NCBI RefSeq assembly: GCF_001544475.1
Contig: NZ_FCNW02000006.1
Coordinates: 62,001-126,000, forward strand
DNA: 64,000 nt
Reading direction: 5' to 3'
Source of the DNA: Caballeronia humi
GTDB taxonomy: Bacteria; Pseudomonadota; Gammaproteobacteria; Burkholderiales; Burkholderiaceae
Shown one piece after another: positions 1-10,412 of the stretch (position 1 is its first letter; each line of letters starts with the position of its first letter). A program made the translations under genes and the position numbers. The notes under the pieces were generated by a model. That model was not told the DNA's origin, ran no database searches, and saw nothing but the letters and a program-made list of their open reading frames with translations.

Positions 1-2442
1 CTCGACGAAGCCACCGCCGCCGCCGAAGCGATGACGCTCCTGCAACGCGTCGGCAAACCGAAGTCGAACGTGTTCTACGTTGCCGACGACGTGCTGCCGC
101 AAACCATCGAAGTCGTCCGCACGCGCGCGAAGCCGGTTGGCGTCGAGGTGAAGGTCGGGCCTGCCGCCGATGCCGCCACGTCGAACGCGTTCGGCGTGCT
201 GCTGCAATATCCGGGCGCGAACGGCGATGTGCGCGACTACCGCGCGCTTACCGACGCGATCCACGCGGCGGGCGGCCACGTGGTCGTCGCCGCCGATCTG
301 CTCGCGCTTACGCTCCTCACGCCGCCGGGAGAATGGGGCGCGGACGTTGCGATCGGCAACACTCAGCGCTTCGGCGTGCCGGTCGGCTTCGGCGGGCCGC
401 ACGCGGCCTACATGGCCGTGCGCGACGAATTCAAGCGCCAAATGCCGGGGCGCCTCGTCGGCGTGACCGTCGATGCGCAAGGCAAGTCTGCGCTGCGTCT
501 CGCGCTGCAAACGCGCGAACAGCACATCCGCCGCGAGAAGGCGACGTCGAACGTGTGCACGGCGCAGGCTCTGCTCGCGATCATGGCCAGCATGTACGCG
601 GTCTACCACGGCCCGCACGGCCTGAAGACCATCGCGCTGCGCGTGAACCGCGTCGCGTCGATCTTCGCTGCGGGCGTGCAAAAGCTCGGCTACGCACTCG
701 CGAACGACACGTTCTTCGACACCGTCACGATCGAAAGCGGCCCGAACACGACGGCGCTGCATCAGGCGGCGTCGGGCTTGCACATCAACCTGCGTCACAT
801 CGATGCAAACCGCGTCGGCGTTTCGGTGGATGAAACGACCACGCGCGACGACCTCACGAAGCTCTTCGCGCTGTTCGCGGAAGTCGCGGGCAAGACGGAG
901 ACCTTCGACATCGACGCCCTCGATGGCGCGCTCGCCGAATCGCTGCCGGCCGAATTGCATCGCAAGAGCGAGTTCCTGACGCACCCGGTCTTCAACCGCC
1001 ATCATTCCGAGCACGAAATGCTGCGCTACCTGCGCAGCCTCGCCGACAAGGACCTCGCACTCGACCGCACGATGATCCCGCTCGGCTCCTGCACGATGAA
1101 GCTCAACGCTACGTCTGAAATGCTGCCGGTCACGTGGCCCGAGTTCGCGCAGATCCATCCGTTCGCGCCCGCCGAGCAGACCGTCGGCTACCGGACGATG
1201 ATCGACCAGCTCGAACAGATGCTCGTCGCGTGCACGGGTTACGCTGCCGTTTCGCTCCAGCCGAATGCCGGTTCGCAGGGCGAGTACGCGGGCTTGCTGA
1301 TCATCCATGCGTATCACGCGTCGCGCGGCGAAGGGCATCGCAACGTCTGCCTGATTCCGGCATCCGCGCACGGCACGAATCCGGCGTCCGCTCAGATGGC
1401 GGGCATGCAGGTGGTCGTGGTCGCGTGCGATGCGAACGGCAACGTCGATATCGACGACCTGAAGGCGAAGGCCGAAAAGCATTCGACGAATCTCGCGGCG
1501 ATCATGATCACGTATCCGTCGACGCACGGCGTGTTCGAGCGCAACGTCCGCGAAATCTGCGAGATCGTGCACGGCCACGGCGGCCAGGTGTATGTCGACG
1601 GCGCGAACATGAACGCGATGGTCGGCCTCACCGCGCCCGGCCAGTTCGGCGGCGACGTCTCGCACCTGAACCTGCACAAGACGTTCTGCATTCCGCACGG
1701 CGGCGGCGGACCGGGTGTCGGTCCGGTCGCGGTCGGCGCGCATCTTGCGAAGTTCCTGCCGAATCAGCATTCGACCGGCTATCAGCGCGACGAGAACGGC
1801 ATCGGCGCGGTATCGGCGGCGCCCTACGGCTCGGCCGCGATCCTGCCGATCTCGTGGATGTACATCGCGATGATGGGCGCGAAGGGCCTCACCGCCGCGA
1901 CCGAGACGGCGATTCTCGCGGCGAACTACGTCGCGAAGCGCCTCGCGCCGCACTACCCGGTGCTGTACAGCGGCGCGGGCGGCCTGGTCGCGCACGAATG
2001 CATTCTCGACGTGCGCCAGATCAAGGAATCGAGCGGCATTTCGGTGGAAGACGTTGCCAAGCGGCTGATCGACTTCGGCTTCCATGCCCCGACGATGAGC
2101 TTCCCGGTGCCCGGCACGCTGATGGTCGAGCCGACGGAATCGGAATCGAAGGAAGAGCTCGACCGCTTCATCGACGCGATGATCGGGATTCGCGAGGAAA
2201 TCCGCGCGGTGGAAGAAGGCCGCGCCGATCGCGAGGACAATCCGCTGAAGCACGCGCCGCATACGGCGGCCGTCGTGACCGCCGATGAATGGACGCACAA
2301 GTACTCGCGCGAGGAAGCGGCGTATCCGCTGAAGTCGCTGGTCGAGCGCAAGTACTGGCCGCCGGTCGGCCGCGCGGACAACGCCTACGGCGACCGCAAC
2401 CTGATGTGCTCGTGCGTGCCGGTATCGGAATACAACGATTGA
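1..2442 (+). CDS. gcvP: Glycine dehydrogenase (decarboxylating), P protein, 5'-truncated by window
   Basis: The P protein of the glycine cleavage system decarboxylates glycine with pyridoxal phosphate and passes the aminomethyl group to lipoyl-GcvH. The reading frame is open from base 1, so the N-terminal part (about 160 residues of a usual ~975) lies outside the window. The PLP lysine is in LNLHKTF (codon ~560 of the visible frame), followed by the glycine-rich PHGGGGPG loop. Both halves of the pseudo-duplicated fold are visible. The gene ends in a clear hairpin terminator. sdaA downstream, which deaminates the serine made by this pathway, fits the usual Burkholderia context of gcvTHP plus sdaA; gcvT and gcvH would lie to the left. 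Identity is firm. Confidence 0.98.
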   Translation, partial: LDEATAAAEAMTLLQRVGKPKSNVFYVADDVLPQTIEVVRTRAKPVGVEVKVGPAADAATSNAFGVLLQYPGANGDVRDYRALTDAIHAAGGHVVVAADLLALTLLTPPGEWGADVAIGNTQRFGVPVGFGGPHAAYMAVRDEFKRQMPGRLVGVTVDAQGKSALRLALQTREQHIRREKATSNVCTAQALLAIMASMYAVYHGPHGLKTIALRVNRVASIFAAGVQKLGYALANDTFFDTVTIESGPNTTALHQAASGLHINLRHIDANRVGVSVDETTTRDDLTKLFALFAEVAGKTETFDIDALDGALAESLPAELHRKSEFLTHPVFNRHHSEHEMLRYLRSLADKDLALDRTMIPLGSCTMKLNATSEMLPVTWPEFAQIHPFAPAEQTVGYRTMIDQLEQMLVACTGYAAVSLQPNAGSQGEYAGLLIIHAYHASRGEGHRNVCLIPASAHGTNPASAQMAGMQVVVVACDANGNVDIDDLKAKAEKHSTNLAAIMITYPSTHGVFERNVREICEIVHGHGGQVYVDGANMNAMVGLTAPGQFGGDVSHLNLHKTFCIPHGGGGPGVGPVAVGAHLAKFLPNQHSTGYQRDENGIGAVSAAPYGSAAILPISWMYIAMMGAKGLTAATETAILAANYVAKRLAPHYPVLYSGAGGLVAHECILDVRQIKESSGISVEDVAKRLIDFGFHAPTMSFPVPGTLMVEPTESESKEELDRFIDAMIGIREEIRAVEEGRADREDNPLKHAPHTAAVVTADEWTHKYSREEAAYPLKSLVERKYWPPVGRADNAYGDRNLMCSCVPVSEYND

Positions 2443-2457
2443 GCCTGTTCACGGAAG

Positions 2458-2482
2458 CCGCCCGGACCGACCGGGCGGTTTT
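2458..2482 (+). terminator. Intrinsic terminator of gcvP
   Basis: CCGCCCGG and CCGGGCGG form an 8-bp GC-rich stem with a 5-base loop, followed directly by TTTT. It begins 16 bases after the gcvP stop. Confidence 0.85.
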
Positions 2483-2544
2483 GCTCCACACGGCCAAACC
2501 CGGCTAACATCTCTCCCCGAACCAAAGCCAATCAAGGAGTTCGC

Positions 2545-3678
2545 ATGGCGCTCAAGGTGCGAGAGGGGAATGAAGCGGGCCGTCGACGGGGAATGCAGGC
2601 GATTCAGGCGACGTTCGCCTTGCTGGCCGCGAGCGCGATCGGAAGCACGGCCGCGCACGCCGCGATGAATTTTTGCGCCGCGCCCGCGATGCAGTCGAGC
2701 GAGCGCACGAACGCCGATCCGGGCGTGAAGGCGCTGGTTGCGATGGTGCAGTCGCACGTCAACGATCAGCCGAAGGCGCGCGCGAAGCTGCACACCGAAG
2801 GTACGCTGCCGCACGAAGGCATCTACGACGAAAGCGTCGAAGCGGAGAAGGACTTGGGCCTCATGCGCGATGCGGCGCTCGCGTGGCGCGCAACGGGCGA
2901 CGAGCGTTATTTGCGGCTCGTCGACCGCTTCATGCTCGCGTGGGTCACGACGTATCAGCCGAGCTTCAATCCGATCGACGAAACGAATTTCGAGTCGCTG
3001 ATCCTCGCCTACGATCTCACCGCGAGCGCGCTGCCCGTGCGCACGCGCAACCCGGCGAACGCGTTTATCACGAAGATGGTGACGGGCTACATCGCCGATA
3101 TCGACGAGCAGAAACGGCCGCTCACGGGCACTTATCGCAACAACTGGCAGAGCCATCGGATCAAGCTCATTTCGATGGGCGCGTTCACCATCGACGACCG
3201 CAAGCTGATCAACGCGGCGCAGCGTCTGTTCGTCGAGCATGTCGGCGACAACATCGCGCCGGACGGCTCGACCGTCGATTTCGCCGAACGCGACGCGCTG
3301 CGCTACGTCACCTACGATCTCCAGCCGCTCGTGACGGCGGCGCTCGCCGCGCGCCGACACAACCGCAACTGGATCGCCGAGCGCGCACCGACAAGCGCGA
3401 CGCTCGCGAGCGCGCTCAACTGGCTCACGCCTTACGCGCTCGGCACGCGGACGCACGATGAATTCGTGCACTCGTCCGTTCCCTTCGATGCCAAGCGGCG
3501 CGAAGCCGGTCTGCCCGGTTTTTCGGGCCAGTGGGACCCGAAAAACTCGGCTGAATTGTTTCATCTGGCGGCGCGTCTCGACGGCCGCTACGCGCCGGTC
3601 GCGTTGCGACTCGCCCCGACGCCGCCCGCGTGGCTGGCGGTCTGCCTGCCGCTCGCGGCGCGCGCATCCAATCCGTAA
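2545..3678 (+). CDS. Secreted alginate-lyase-like (PL5-type) protein
   Basis: A 377-residue protein with an N-terminal export signal (hydrophobic stretch ending STAAHA, residues ~20-40). The body resembles the alpha/alpha-toroid alginate lyase family: helical repeats and a NNWQSHR motif in the place of the conserved Asn-Asn-His region of AlgL-type enzymes. It probably acts in the periplasm on a uronic-acid polymer or a related polysaccharide; the substrate is not evident. AAGGAG 6 bases before the ATG supports this start. Met17 would also give a good signal peptide. There is no alginate biosynthesis cluster beside it: it sits alone between gcvP and sdaA, 24 bases upstream of sdaA, so co-transcription with sdaA is possible. 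Confidence 0.8.
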   Translation: MALKVREGNEAGRRRGMQAIQATFALLAASAIGSTAAHAAMNFCAAPAMQSSERTNADPGVKALVAMVQSHVNDQPKARAKLHTEGTLPHEGIYDESVEAEKDLGLMRDAALAWRATGDERYLRLVDRFMLAWVTTYQPSFNPIDETNFESLILAYDLTASALPVRTRNPANAFITKMVTGYIADIDEQKRPLTGTYRNNWQSHRIKLISMGAFTIDDRKLINAAQRLFVEHVGDNIAPDGSTVDFAERDALRYVTYDLQPLVTAALAARRHNRNWIAERAPTSATLASALNWLTPYALGTRTHDEFVHSSVPFDAKRREAGLPGFSGQWDPKNSAELFHLAARLDGRYAPVALRLAPTPPAWLAVCLPLAARASNP

Positions 3679-3702
3679 TTTGTAATCGAAGCAGGAGTAG
3701 TC

Positions 3703-5091
3703 ATGGCAGTCAGCGTTTTCGACCTTTTCAAAATCGGCATCGGTCCGTCGAGTTCGCATACGGTCGGGCCGATGCGCGCGGCACTGATGTTCGTGCAAGG
3801 GCTCGATCGCGACGGACTGCTCGACGCGGTGGCCTCGGTGAAGTGCGAGCTGTACGGCTCGCTCGGCGCGACCGGCAAGGGCCACGGCACGGATCGCGGC
3901 GTGATGCTCGGCCTGATGGGCGACGCCCCCGATACCGTCGATGCCCAGACGATCAGTCCGCGGCTCGAAGCCGTGCGCGTGTCGAAGAAGATTTTGCTCT
4001 TGGGCAAGCATGAGATTCCGTTCGTGCAGAAGGAGCACATCGGGTTTTATCGGCAGGCGCTCGCCGAGCATCCGAACGGCATGAAGCTGCACGCCTTCGA
4101 TGCGAGCGACGCGCTATTGCGCGAGGCGACTTATTTGTCGGTGGGCGGCGGTTTCGTCGTCACGGCGGGCGCGGCGAATACGGCGGTGCTGACAGCACAT
4201 GAACACTTGCCGTATCCGTTTTTGACCGGCGACGAGTTATTGAAGATGTGCAACGAATCGGGCAAGTCGATCGCGCAACTGATGTGGGCGAACGAGCGCG
4301 TCTGGCGCAGCGAGGACGAGATCCGCTCGGGCTTGTTGCGCATCTGGGACGTGATGCAGGCATGCGTCGCGCGCGGCTGCGGCATCGATAACCCGGAAGC
4401 CGATGGCAATCTGCCCGGGCCGTTTCAGGTCAAGCGCCGCGCGCCGCTGTTGTATCGCGCGCTGGCGGGCAAGCCGGAACAGGCGCTGCGCGATCCGCTC
4501 TCGATGATCGACTGGATCAATCTTTACGCCATCGCCGTGAACGAGGAGAACGCCGTCGGCGGGCGCGTCGTGACGGCGCCGACCAATGGCGCCGCCGGGA
4601 TCATTCCCGCTGTGCTGCATTACTACGACCGGTTCTTGCCGGGATCGAACTCGCAGGGCGTGGTGGATTTTCTGCTGACGGCCGCCGCGATTGGCATCCT
4701 GTACAAGATGAATGCGTCGATTTCGGGCGCGGAAGTCGGGTGCCAGGGCGAAGTGGGCGTCGCGTGCTCGATGGCGGCGGGCGCTCTTGCGGCCGTGATG
4801 GGCGGGACGCCGGCGCAAGTCGAGAACGCCGCCGAGATCGGCATGGAACACAACCTCGGACTAACGTGCGATCCCGTCGGCGGGATGGTGCAGATTCCGT
4901 GCATCGAGCGGAATGCGATGGGATCGGTGAAGGCCGTCAACGCCGCGCGCATGGCGATGCGCGGGGACGGGTCGCATTATGTATCGCTGGATTCGGTGAT
5001 CAAGACGATGCGGGAAACCGGCGCCGATATGAAGACGAAGTACAAGGAGACGTCGCGAGGTGGACTGGCGGTGAATATCGTGGAGTGTTGA
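3703..5091 (+). CDS. sdaA: L-serine ammonia-lyase (iron-sulfur dependent, single chain)
   Basis: Deaminates L-serine to pyruvate and ammonia using a [4Fe-4S] cluster. The 462-residue chain starts with the family's characteristic segment ([19 protein letters not shown]). Cysteines at 347, 355, 389 and 400 (the last three in [15 protein letters not shown] and IPCIER) include the expected cluster ligands. The length is normal for the fused alpha-beta type. GCAGGAG 6 bases before ATG fixes the start. Position after gcvP suggests joint handling of glycine and serine: two glycines give one serine through GcvP/GlyA and this enzyme drains it to pyruvate. Confidence 0.97.
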   Translation: MAVSVFDLFKIGIGPSSSHTVGPMRAALMFVQGLDRDGLLDAVASVKCELYGSLGATGKGHGTDRGVMLGLMGDAPDTVDAQTISPRLEAVRVSKKILLLGKHEIPFVQKEHIGFYRQALAEHPNGMKLHAFDASDALLREATYLSVGGGFVVTAGAANTAVLTAHEHLPYPFLTGDELLKMCNESGKSIAQLMWANERVWRSEDEIRSGLLRIWDVMQACVARGCGIDNPEADGNLPGPFQVKRRAPLLYRALAGKPEQALRDPLSMIDWINLYAIAVNEENAVGGRVVTAPTNGAAGIIPAVLHYYDRFLPGSNSQGVVDFLLTAAAIGILYKMNASISGAEVGCQGEVGVACSMAAGALAAVMGGTPAQVENAAEIGMEHNLGLTCDPVGGMVQIPCIERNAMGSVKAVNAARMAMRGDGSHYVSLDSVIKTMRETGADMKTKYKETSRGGLAVNIVEC

Positions 5092-5123
5092 GGCGACCGT
5101 TGCGCCCGACTCGGCTCAGGGGT

Positions 5124-5145
5124 GAACGGGGCCACTGCCCCGTTC
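5124..5145. terminator. Shared hairpin between convergent sdaA and flhA
   Basis: A perfect 9-bp stem (GAACGGGGC / GCCCCGTTC) with a 4-base loop lies in the 69-base gap between two convergent genes. There is no strong T-run on either side, so termination strength is uncertain, but the position is right for a bidirectional terminator. Confidence 0.6.
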
Positions 5146-5160
5146 GAAGAGCCGGTCGTA

Positions 5161-7263
5161 TCAGCCCTGCGCCCCAATCAGATTCACCACCTTCACATTC
5201 CGCGTATCCGGCACTTCGGCATACGACAACACCTTCAACTGCGGCAAACTCCGTCGCAGGAAGCGCGCAAGCATCGCGCGCAGCGAATGCTGCACCAGCA
5301 ACACCGGCGGCAACCCCAGATTCTGCTGCCGCATGATCGCGTTCTGCGTCGAGTTGAGCAAAGTCTGCGCGAGCCCCGGCTCCAGTCCTGGATTCGCCCC
5401 CGTCGACAGCGCCTGCGACAACACACGCTCCAGCATCGGATCAAGCCCCATCACCTGCAAGTCGCCATTGCCCGGATACCACTGCTGCGTGATCGCGCGG
5501 CCCAGCGCGAGACGCACGGCCGCTGTGAGATCGTAGGCATCGGCGATGCGCGGCGCGTGTTCCTGCACCGAATCAAGGATCGTGCGCATGTCGCGGATCG
5601 GCACGCCTTCGTCCAGCAGGTTCTGCAGAATCTTCTGCAAGGTCGTGAGCGCGATGGTCTTCGGCACGAGATCGTCGGTAAGCGACGGCGTGTCCTTGCC
5701 GATGCGCTCCAGCAGCGCCTGCACTTCCTGGCGCCCGAGCAATTCGGCCGCGTGCGTCACGACGAGATGATTCAAGTGCGTCGCGACGACCGTGCTCGCA
5801 TCCACCACCGTATAGCCATAGACCTGCGCCTGCTCGCGCATGTTCGTATCGATCCACACCGCCGGCAGGCCGAACGCCGGGTCCTGCGTCTGCGTGCCGG
5901 GCAGCGCCGCCGACACCTGCCCCGGATTGATCGCGAGCCACTGTCCCGGATACGCCTCGCCGACGCCCACTTCCACGCCCTTCAGCGCAATCCGGTAGCC
6001 GTTCGGCCGAAGTTCGAGGTTGTCGCGGATATGGATCACCGGCGGCAGGAAGCCGATTTCCTGCGCGAACTTCTTGCGGATGCCCTTGATGCGCTTGAGC
6101 AATTCGCCGTCGGTATTGCGGTCGACGAGCGGAATCAGCCGATAGCCAACTTCCAGGCCGAGCGGATCGATCAACGCGACGTCGTCCCAGCTCGCTTCCG
6201 CGTTCTCGACCGGCGCGGCCGCGGCCGGCGCGATTTCGGCGATCGAACCCGTCTTCCGCTTCTCGGCGGCGCGCTTGTTCATCGAGCGCGCGGCGTAGAT
6301 GAGCCCGCCGCCGAGCGTCATGAAGGCGAAGTGCGGCATGCCCGGAATCAGGCCCATCACGCCGATGATCACGCCCGTGATCATCAGGACGCGCGGGTTG
6401 TTGAACAACTGGCCGGTCAACTGCGTGCCGATGTCTTCCTCGGTCGCGACGCGCGACACGATCACACCGGCCGCGGTCGAGATGATGAGCGACGGAATCT
6501 GCGCGACAAGGCCGTCACCGATCGTGAGCAGCGTGTAGTTCGTGGCCGCGTGGGCGAAGTCCATGTCGTGCTGGAGCATCCCGACGATCAACCCGCCGAC
6601 GATGTTGATCACCATGATCAGCAAGCCCGCGATCGCGTCGCCGCGCACGAACTTGCTCGCGCCGTCCATCGAGCCGTAGAACTCGGCCTCCTGCGCGACT
6701 TCGAGACGGCGCTTCTTCGCTTGCTGCTCGTTGATGAGGCCGGCGTTCAGGTCGGCGTCGATCGCCATCTGCTTGCCGGGCATCGCGTCGAGCGTGAAGC
6801 GCGCGCCCACTTCGGCGATCCGCCCCGCGCCCTTCGTGATCACCATGAAGTTGATGATCATCAGAATCACGAATACGACGATACCGACCGCGAAGTTCCC
6901 GCCGACGAGAAAGTGGCCGAACGCTTCGATCACCTGGCCGGCGGCATCGGGGCCGGAGTGGCCTTCGAGCAGCACGATCCGCGTCGATGCGACGTTCAGC
7001 GACAGCCGCAGCAGCGTCGAAAAGAGCAGCACGCTTGGGAAGGCGGCGAAATCGAGCGGCTTTTGCGTGTACATGCTGACGAGCAGCACCATCACGGAAA
7101 GCGCGATGTTGAAGGTGAACAGCAAATCGAGCAGGAACGCCGGCAACGGCAAGATCATCATGCCGAGGATCATGCAGATCAGAATCGGGCCGGCGAGCGC
7201 CCGAATGTTCTGAGTGCCGAGCGCGTCGGGGCGTTTCGAGAAGAATCCAGCGCGCGCGTTCAT
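5161..7263 (-). CDS. flhA: Flagellar type III export gate protein FlhA
   Basis: Inner-membrane component of the flagellar protein export apparatus; its cytoplasmic C-terminal domain docks chaperone-substrate complexes. At 700 residues it is full length for the family. The N-terminal half (residues ~25-330) has about eight hydrophobic segments and the FHIPEP-type signature region (RLSLNVASTRIVLLEGHSG). The C-terminal half is soluble. Its ATG overlaps the flhB stop by 4 bases (ATGA), indicating translational coupling. The usual downstream partners flhF, flhG and fliA are not present here: the gene ends at a hairpin facing sdaA. Confidence 0.98.
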   Translation of the reverse strand: MNARAGFFSKRPDALGTQNIRALAGPILICMILGMMILPLPAFLLDLLFTFNIALSVMVLLVSMYTQKPLDFAAFPSVLLFSTLLRLSLNVASTRIVLLEGHSGPDAAGQVIEAFGHFLVGGNFAVGIVVFVILMIINFMVITKGAGRIAEVGARFTLDAMPGKQMAIDADLNAGLINEQQAKKRRLEVAQEAEFYGSMDGASKFVRGDAIAGLLIMVINIVGGLIVGMLQHDMDFAHAATNYTLLTIGDGLVAQIPSLIISTAAGVIVSRVATEEDIGTQLTGQLFNNPRVLMITGVIIGVMGLIPGMPHFAFMTLGGGLIYAARSMNKRAAEKRKTGSIAEIAPAAAAPVENAEASWDDVALIDPLGLEVGYRLIPLVDRNTDGELLKRIKGIRKKFAQEIGFLPPVIHIRDNLELRPNGYRIALKGVEVGVGEAYPGQWLAINPGQVSAALPGTQTQDPAFGLPAVWIDTNMREQAQVYGYTVVDASTVVATHLNHLVVTHAAELLGRQEVQALLERIGKDTPSLTDDLVPKTIALTTLQKILQNLLDEGVPIRDMRTILDSVQEHAPRIADAYDLTAAVRLALGRAITQQWYPGNGDLQVMGLDPMLERVLSQALSTGANPGLEPGLAQTLLNSTQNAIMRQQNLGLPPVLLVQHSLRAMLARFLRRSLPQLKVLSYAEVPDTRNVKVVNLIGAQG

Positions 7264-8468
7264 GCTGCGGCTCCATCGGTTGGGTTGTCGGCAGAAAGCG
7301 CGTCGGCGGCTTCCTGTTCTGCTTCGGCGTCGGAGACGGCGCCCTTGTCAAGTTCCTTCGGCACGTCGAGTTCGGTCGGCTCGTCAGGCTTGTCGCCGCC
7401 GTCTTCCTTGAAGCGCTTCAACTGGTAGACCCACGCCAGCACCTGCGCCACGGCGCCGTACAGCGCGCCCGGAATCTCGCGATTGATTTCGACGTTGTGA
7501 TACAGCGCCCGCGCGAGCGGCGGCGCTTCGAGCAGCGGCACGTTGTGCTCGCGGCCGATTTCGCGGATGCGCGCGGCCACGAGATTCACGCCTTTCGCGA
7601 CGACCTTCGGCGCGCGCATCTGACCGTCGGCGTACTTGAGCGCGACGGCGAAGTGCGTCGGGTTCGTCACGATGACGTCGGCGGTCGGGATCGCGGCGAT
7701 CATGCGGCGGCGGGCAGCGGCGCGCTGCTGCGAGCGGATGCGGCCCTTGATGTGCGGATCGCCTTCAGCGTCCTTGTGCTCGCGCTTCACTTCTTCCTTG
7801 CTCATGCGCAGCTTTTTCGCGTGCGAGTACATCTGCCAGGGCACGTCGAGCGCGGCGATCACGAAGAGACCGGCGATCGCCGTCCCGCAGCAGACGACGA
7901 TCAGATGCATCGTCTCGGCGAGCGCGATGTCGAGCGGCTTGGTGGAGAGGCCGAGCACTTCTGCCTTGCGGCCCCACATCGTCCAGCCGGCCATCCCGCC
8001 GACGACGACCGTCTTCATCAGCGACATGCCGAGCTGGATCGGGCCGTCGATCGAGAAAATCTTTTTGAGACCGCTGACCGGATTGAGGCGTCCGAAGTTC
8101 GGCGCGAGGGTTTTGGTGGTGAGCAGCAGGCCGCCGATCGCCATCGGTGCGGTGAGGGCGGCGAGGCCGGTCAGCGCGAACACGGGCAGCAGGATCATGA
8201 AGCCTTCCTTGCTGGCGTTGCCGGCGCCGATCATCATCTGGTGCGTATCGAAGACGGTGGCGTGGTCGAACGTGAACGCGCCGCGCAGGATGGACTGCAT
8301 GTGCAGGCTCATCGGACCGGAAAAGACCCAGACGGCGGCGAAACCGGCGGCGAGGAGCGCGAACGAGGCGAAATCCCGCGAGCGCACGATCTGCCCTTCC
8401 TCGCGCGCCTTTTCCAGGCGTTTGGGGGTCGCTGACTCGGTCTTTTCCAGATCGCTATCGTCTGACAC
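7260..8468 (-). CDS. flhB: Flagellar export switch protein FlhB
   Basis: Controls the substrate-specificity switch of flagellar export from rod/hook to filament proteins. Four membrane segments lie in the N-terminal part, followed by the cytoplasmic autocleavage domain with the NPTH motif. I chose the GTG at 8468 over an ATG at 8498: it has an upstream ACGGAG and gives the N-terminus VSDDSDLEKTE usual for FlhB. With it the cleavage pair numbers N269-P270, the same as the well-studied enterobacterial protein. The ATG would add 10 residues and has no visible ribosome site. The C-terminal tail is long and acidic. The 257 bases upstream (8469-8725) are G-rich on the plus strand and show no flagellar sigma-28 promoter I could recognise. 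Confidence 0.96.
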   Translation of the reverse strand: MSDDSDLEKTESATPKRLEKAREEGQIVRSRDFASFALLAAGFAAVWVFSGPMSLHMQSILRGAFTFDHATVFDTHQMMIGAGNASKEGFMILLPVFALTGLAALTAPMAIGGLLLTTKTLAPNFGRLNPVSGLKKIFSIDGPIQLGMSLMKTVVVGGMAGWTMWGRKAEVLGLSTKPLDIALAETMHLIVVCCGTAIAGLFVIAALDVPWQMYSHAKKLRMSKEEVKREHKDAEGDPHIKGRIRSQQRAAARRRMIAAIPTADVIVTNPTHFAVALKYADGQMRAPKVVAKGVNLVAARIREIGREHNVPLLEAPPLARALYHNVEINREIPGALYGAVAQVLAWVYQLKRFKEDGGDKPDEPTELDVPKELDKGAVSDAEAEQEAADALSADNPTDGAAA

Positions 8469-8725
8469 TGCGCTTCGCTCCGTGCTCCCCGGCGACATGC
8501 CGGATTGGGTTGACGGTGATTATTGCGAAAAGCGCAGGGCGACTATCGGGGGAGAAGGGGAGGGAAAGAGGGGTTATTCGGGTGATGGGGGTGCGAGTTC
8601 GGGGTGCTTTGCGCTTTTATCCGCGCGCGGCGAGCAGCGAATTCTGCTTCGATCTCGTCGTTCGGGCGGCCAAGGCCGGCGCGTAGCGAGGCACGCGCAG
8701 TCTCTAGACGTATTCGTCGTCGCGA

Positions 8726-10231
8726 TCACGTTGGTTTGTGATCGGCATGTTTTCCCGGCGCCTCCACCGTCCCCGTTTCCCGATCAATCTGCCCGACGTC
8801 CCACCCGCCGCCGAGCGCCTTCACCAGCCCAACCGACGACACCATGCGCTGCCCCGCGATGCTTGCGAGCTTCTGCTGCGCGGTGAAAGCCGTCGTCTGC
8901 GCGGTCAAAACGCTGACGAAAGCCACCGTCCCCGCCTTGTACTGGTTGTTAACAATAGCCAGCGCCTGCTGCGCCGATTCCACCGCCTGCTGCTGAATCA
9001 CGATTTCGTTTTCGAGAATCCGCAGCGACGCCAGATTGTCTTCCACGTCCTGAAACGCCGTCAGCACCGTCTGCCGGTAAGTCGCGACGTTCTGATCGTA
9101 GACGGCGCGCGCCGCGTCGGTCTGCGCGCGGCGCAAGCCGCCATCGAAGATAGTGGCCGCGAGGTCGGGCCCGAGCGTCCAGAAGCGCGACGGGGCGCGC
9201 AGCAATTGCGACAAGACCGTGCTCTGGAATCCGCCCGACGCCGAAAGCGTCAGCGTCGGAAAGAACGCCGCGATCGCGACGCCGATCTGCTCGTTCGCCG
9301 CCGCCGCCTTGCGCTCGGCGGAAGCGACGTCCGGCCGACGCTCCAGAATCGCCGACGGCATCTGCGCAGGCACGGCCGGCGGCGTTGCGTCGAGCGGCGA
9401 CGCAGGCAACGAAAACGCCGACGCCGGCTCGCCGACGAGCACCGCGATCGCGTGCTCGTACTGCGCGCGCGCGACGCCGTTATCGATCGCCGACGCCTGC
9501 GCCGACTGCAACTGCGTCTGCGCCTGAATGACGTCCGAGCGCGCGACGATCCCCTGCGCGTACTGATTCTGCGTGAGTTGCAACGAGCGCTGATAGGCGA
9601 CGACGGTGTCATCGAGCAACTGCTGCTGCAAGTCGAGCGCGCGCAGCTGGAAGTAGGTCTGCGCGAGCGTCGCCTGGGCGGAGAGGCGCGCGTTCGCGAG
9701 ATCGGCGGCGGCGCTTTGCTCGCCCGCCTTCTGCGCGTTGACGGAGCGGCTGACGCTGCCCCACAGGTCGGGTTCCCAGGTGGCGTCGAGCGCGAGACTG
9801 TAGCTGTTGCCGATCGACGTCGAGCTATTGCTGGTCGAGCGCGCGCCGCTGCCGTATCCCGAGCGCGACCCCGACGCACTCGCGCCGATGATCGGAAAGT
9901 AAGCCGCGCGCGCCTCGCCGACGAGCGCCCGCGCCTGCCGGTAAGCCGCCGCGAACTGCGCGATGCTCTGGTTCGACGCGTTCAGCCGCGTTTCGAGATC
10001 GTCGAGCTGCGGATCGGAGTAGATCGCCCACCAGTTGCCGCGATCGGCCTGATCGGCGGGTTGCGCGACCTTCCAGCCCTCGGGCGCTTCCTTGTAGGAC
10101 GCGGGAATCGCCGCCGACGGCCGCTGATAGTCGGGGCCGACCGCGCAGCCGGCGACGAGCAAGACGAACGCCGCCGCGAGCGCGAGAGCGGTGAAACGGG
10201 GCGTGACGGACTGAATGGGGCTGAACGGCAT
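8726..10231 (-). CDS. OprM/NodT-family outer-membrane efflux lipoprotein
   Basis: Outer-membrane factor of a tripartite drug-efflux pump: a trimeric beta-barrel with a long periplasmic alpha-helical tunnel. At 501 residues it has a lipoprotein signal with lipobox VAGC (Cys29), then GPDYQRP, typical of this family. Two OEP repeats follow, rich in long Ala/Gln helices (residues ~65-270 and ~280-480), and RRPDV is the conserved hinge motif. It is transcribed away from the marR-MFS pair that probably supplies the inner-membrane part of the pump, and no membrane-fusion gene is nearby. Confidence 0.93.
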   Translation of the reverse strand: MPFSPIQSVTPRFTALALAAAFVLLVAGCAVGPDYQRPSAAIPASYKEAPEGWKVAQPADQADRGNWWAIYSDPQLDDLETRLNASNQSIAQFAAAYRQARALVGEARAAYFPIIGASASGSRSGYGSGARSTSNSSTSIGNSYSLALDATWEPDLWGSVSRSVNAQKAGEQSAAADLANARLSAQATLAQTYFQLRALDLQQQLLDDTVVAYQRSLQLTQNQYAQGIVARSDVIQAQTQLQSAQASAIDNGVARAQYEHAIAVLVGEPASAFSLPASPLDATPPAVPAQMPSAILERRPDVASAERKAAAANEQIGVAIAAFFPTLTLSASGGFQSTVLSQLLRAPSRFWTLGPDLAATIFDGGLRRAQTDAARAVYDQNVATYRQTVLTAFQDVEDNLASLRILENEIVIQQQAVESAQQALAIVNNQYKAGTVAFVSVLTAQTTAFTAQQKLASIAGQRMVSSVGLVKALGGGWDVGQIDRETGTVEAPGKHADHKPT

Positions 10232-10412
10232 CTGCTTCCAGGATTCCTGTCGGAGCCGGATAGATTCATCGACAAGAATCCCGGCGATCCGAAATGGTAA
10301 CGGAACGCCCGCGCAAAGCGGGCGTCAGGCAGACGTTAGGGTACCGGCTGGCCGTGGACGTTGTGTTACCCGCAGGCGCGAATCGGTTACGGAGGGTTAC
10401 GGCGACGCGCGC

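Noticed and set aside
2449..4092. 547-codon open frame on the minus strand across the alginate-lyase-like gene and sdaA
   Set aside because: It is antisense to two well-supported genes and translates into Arg/His-rich sequence, the usual artefact of high G+C third positions.
5122..7428. 768-codon open frame on the plus strand over flhA
   Set aside because: Antisense shadow of flhA; composition is Arg/Asp/His-rich with no domain, and flhA is certain.
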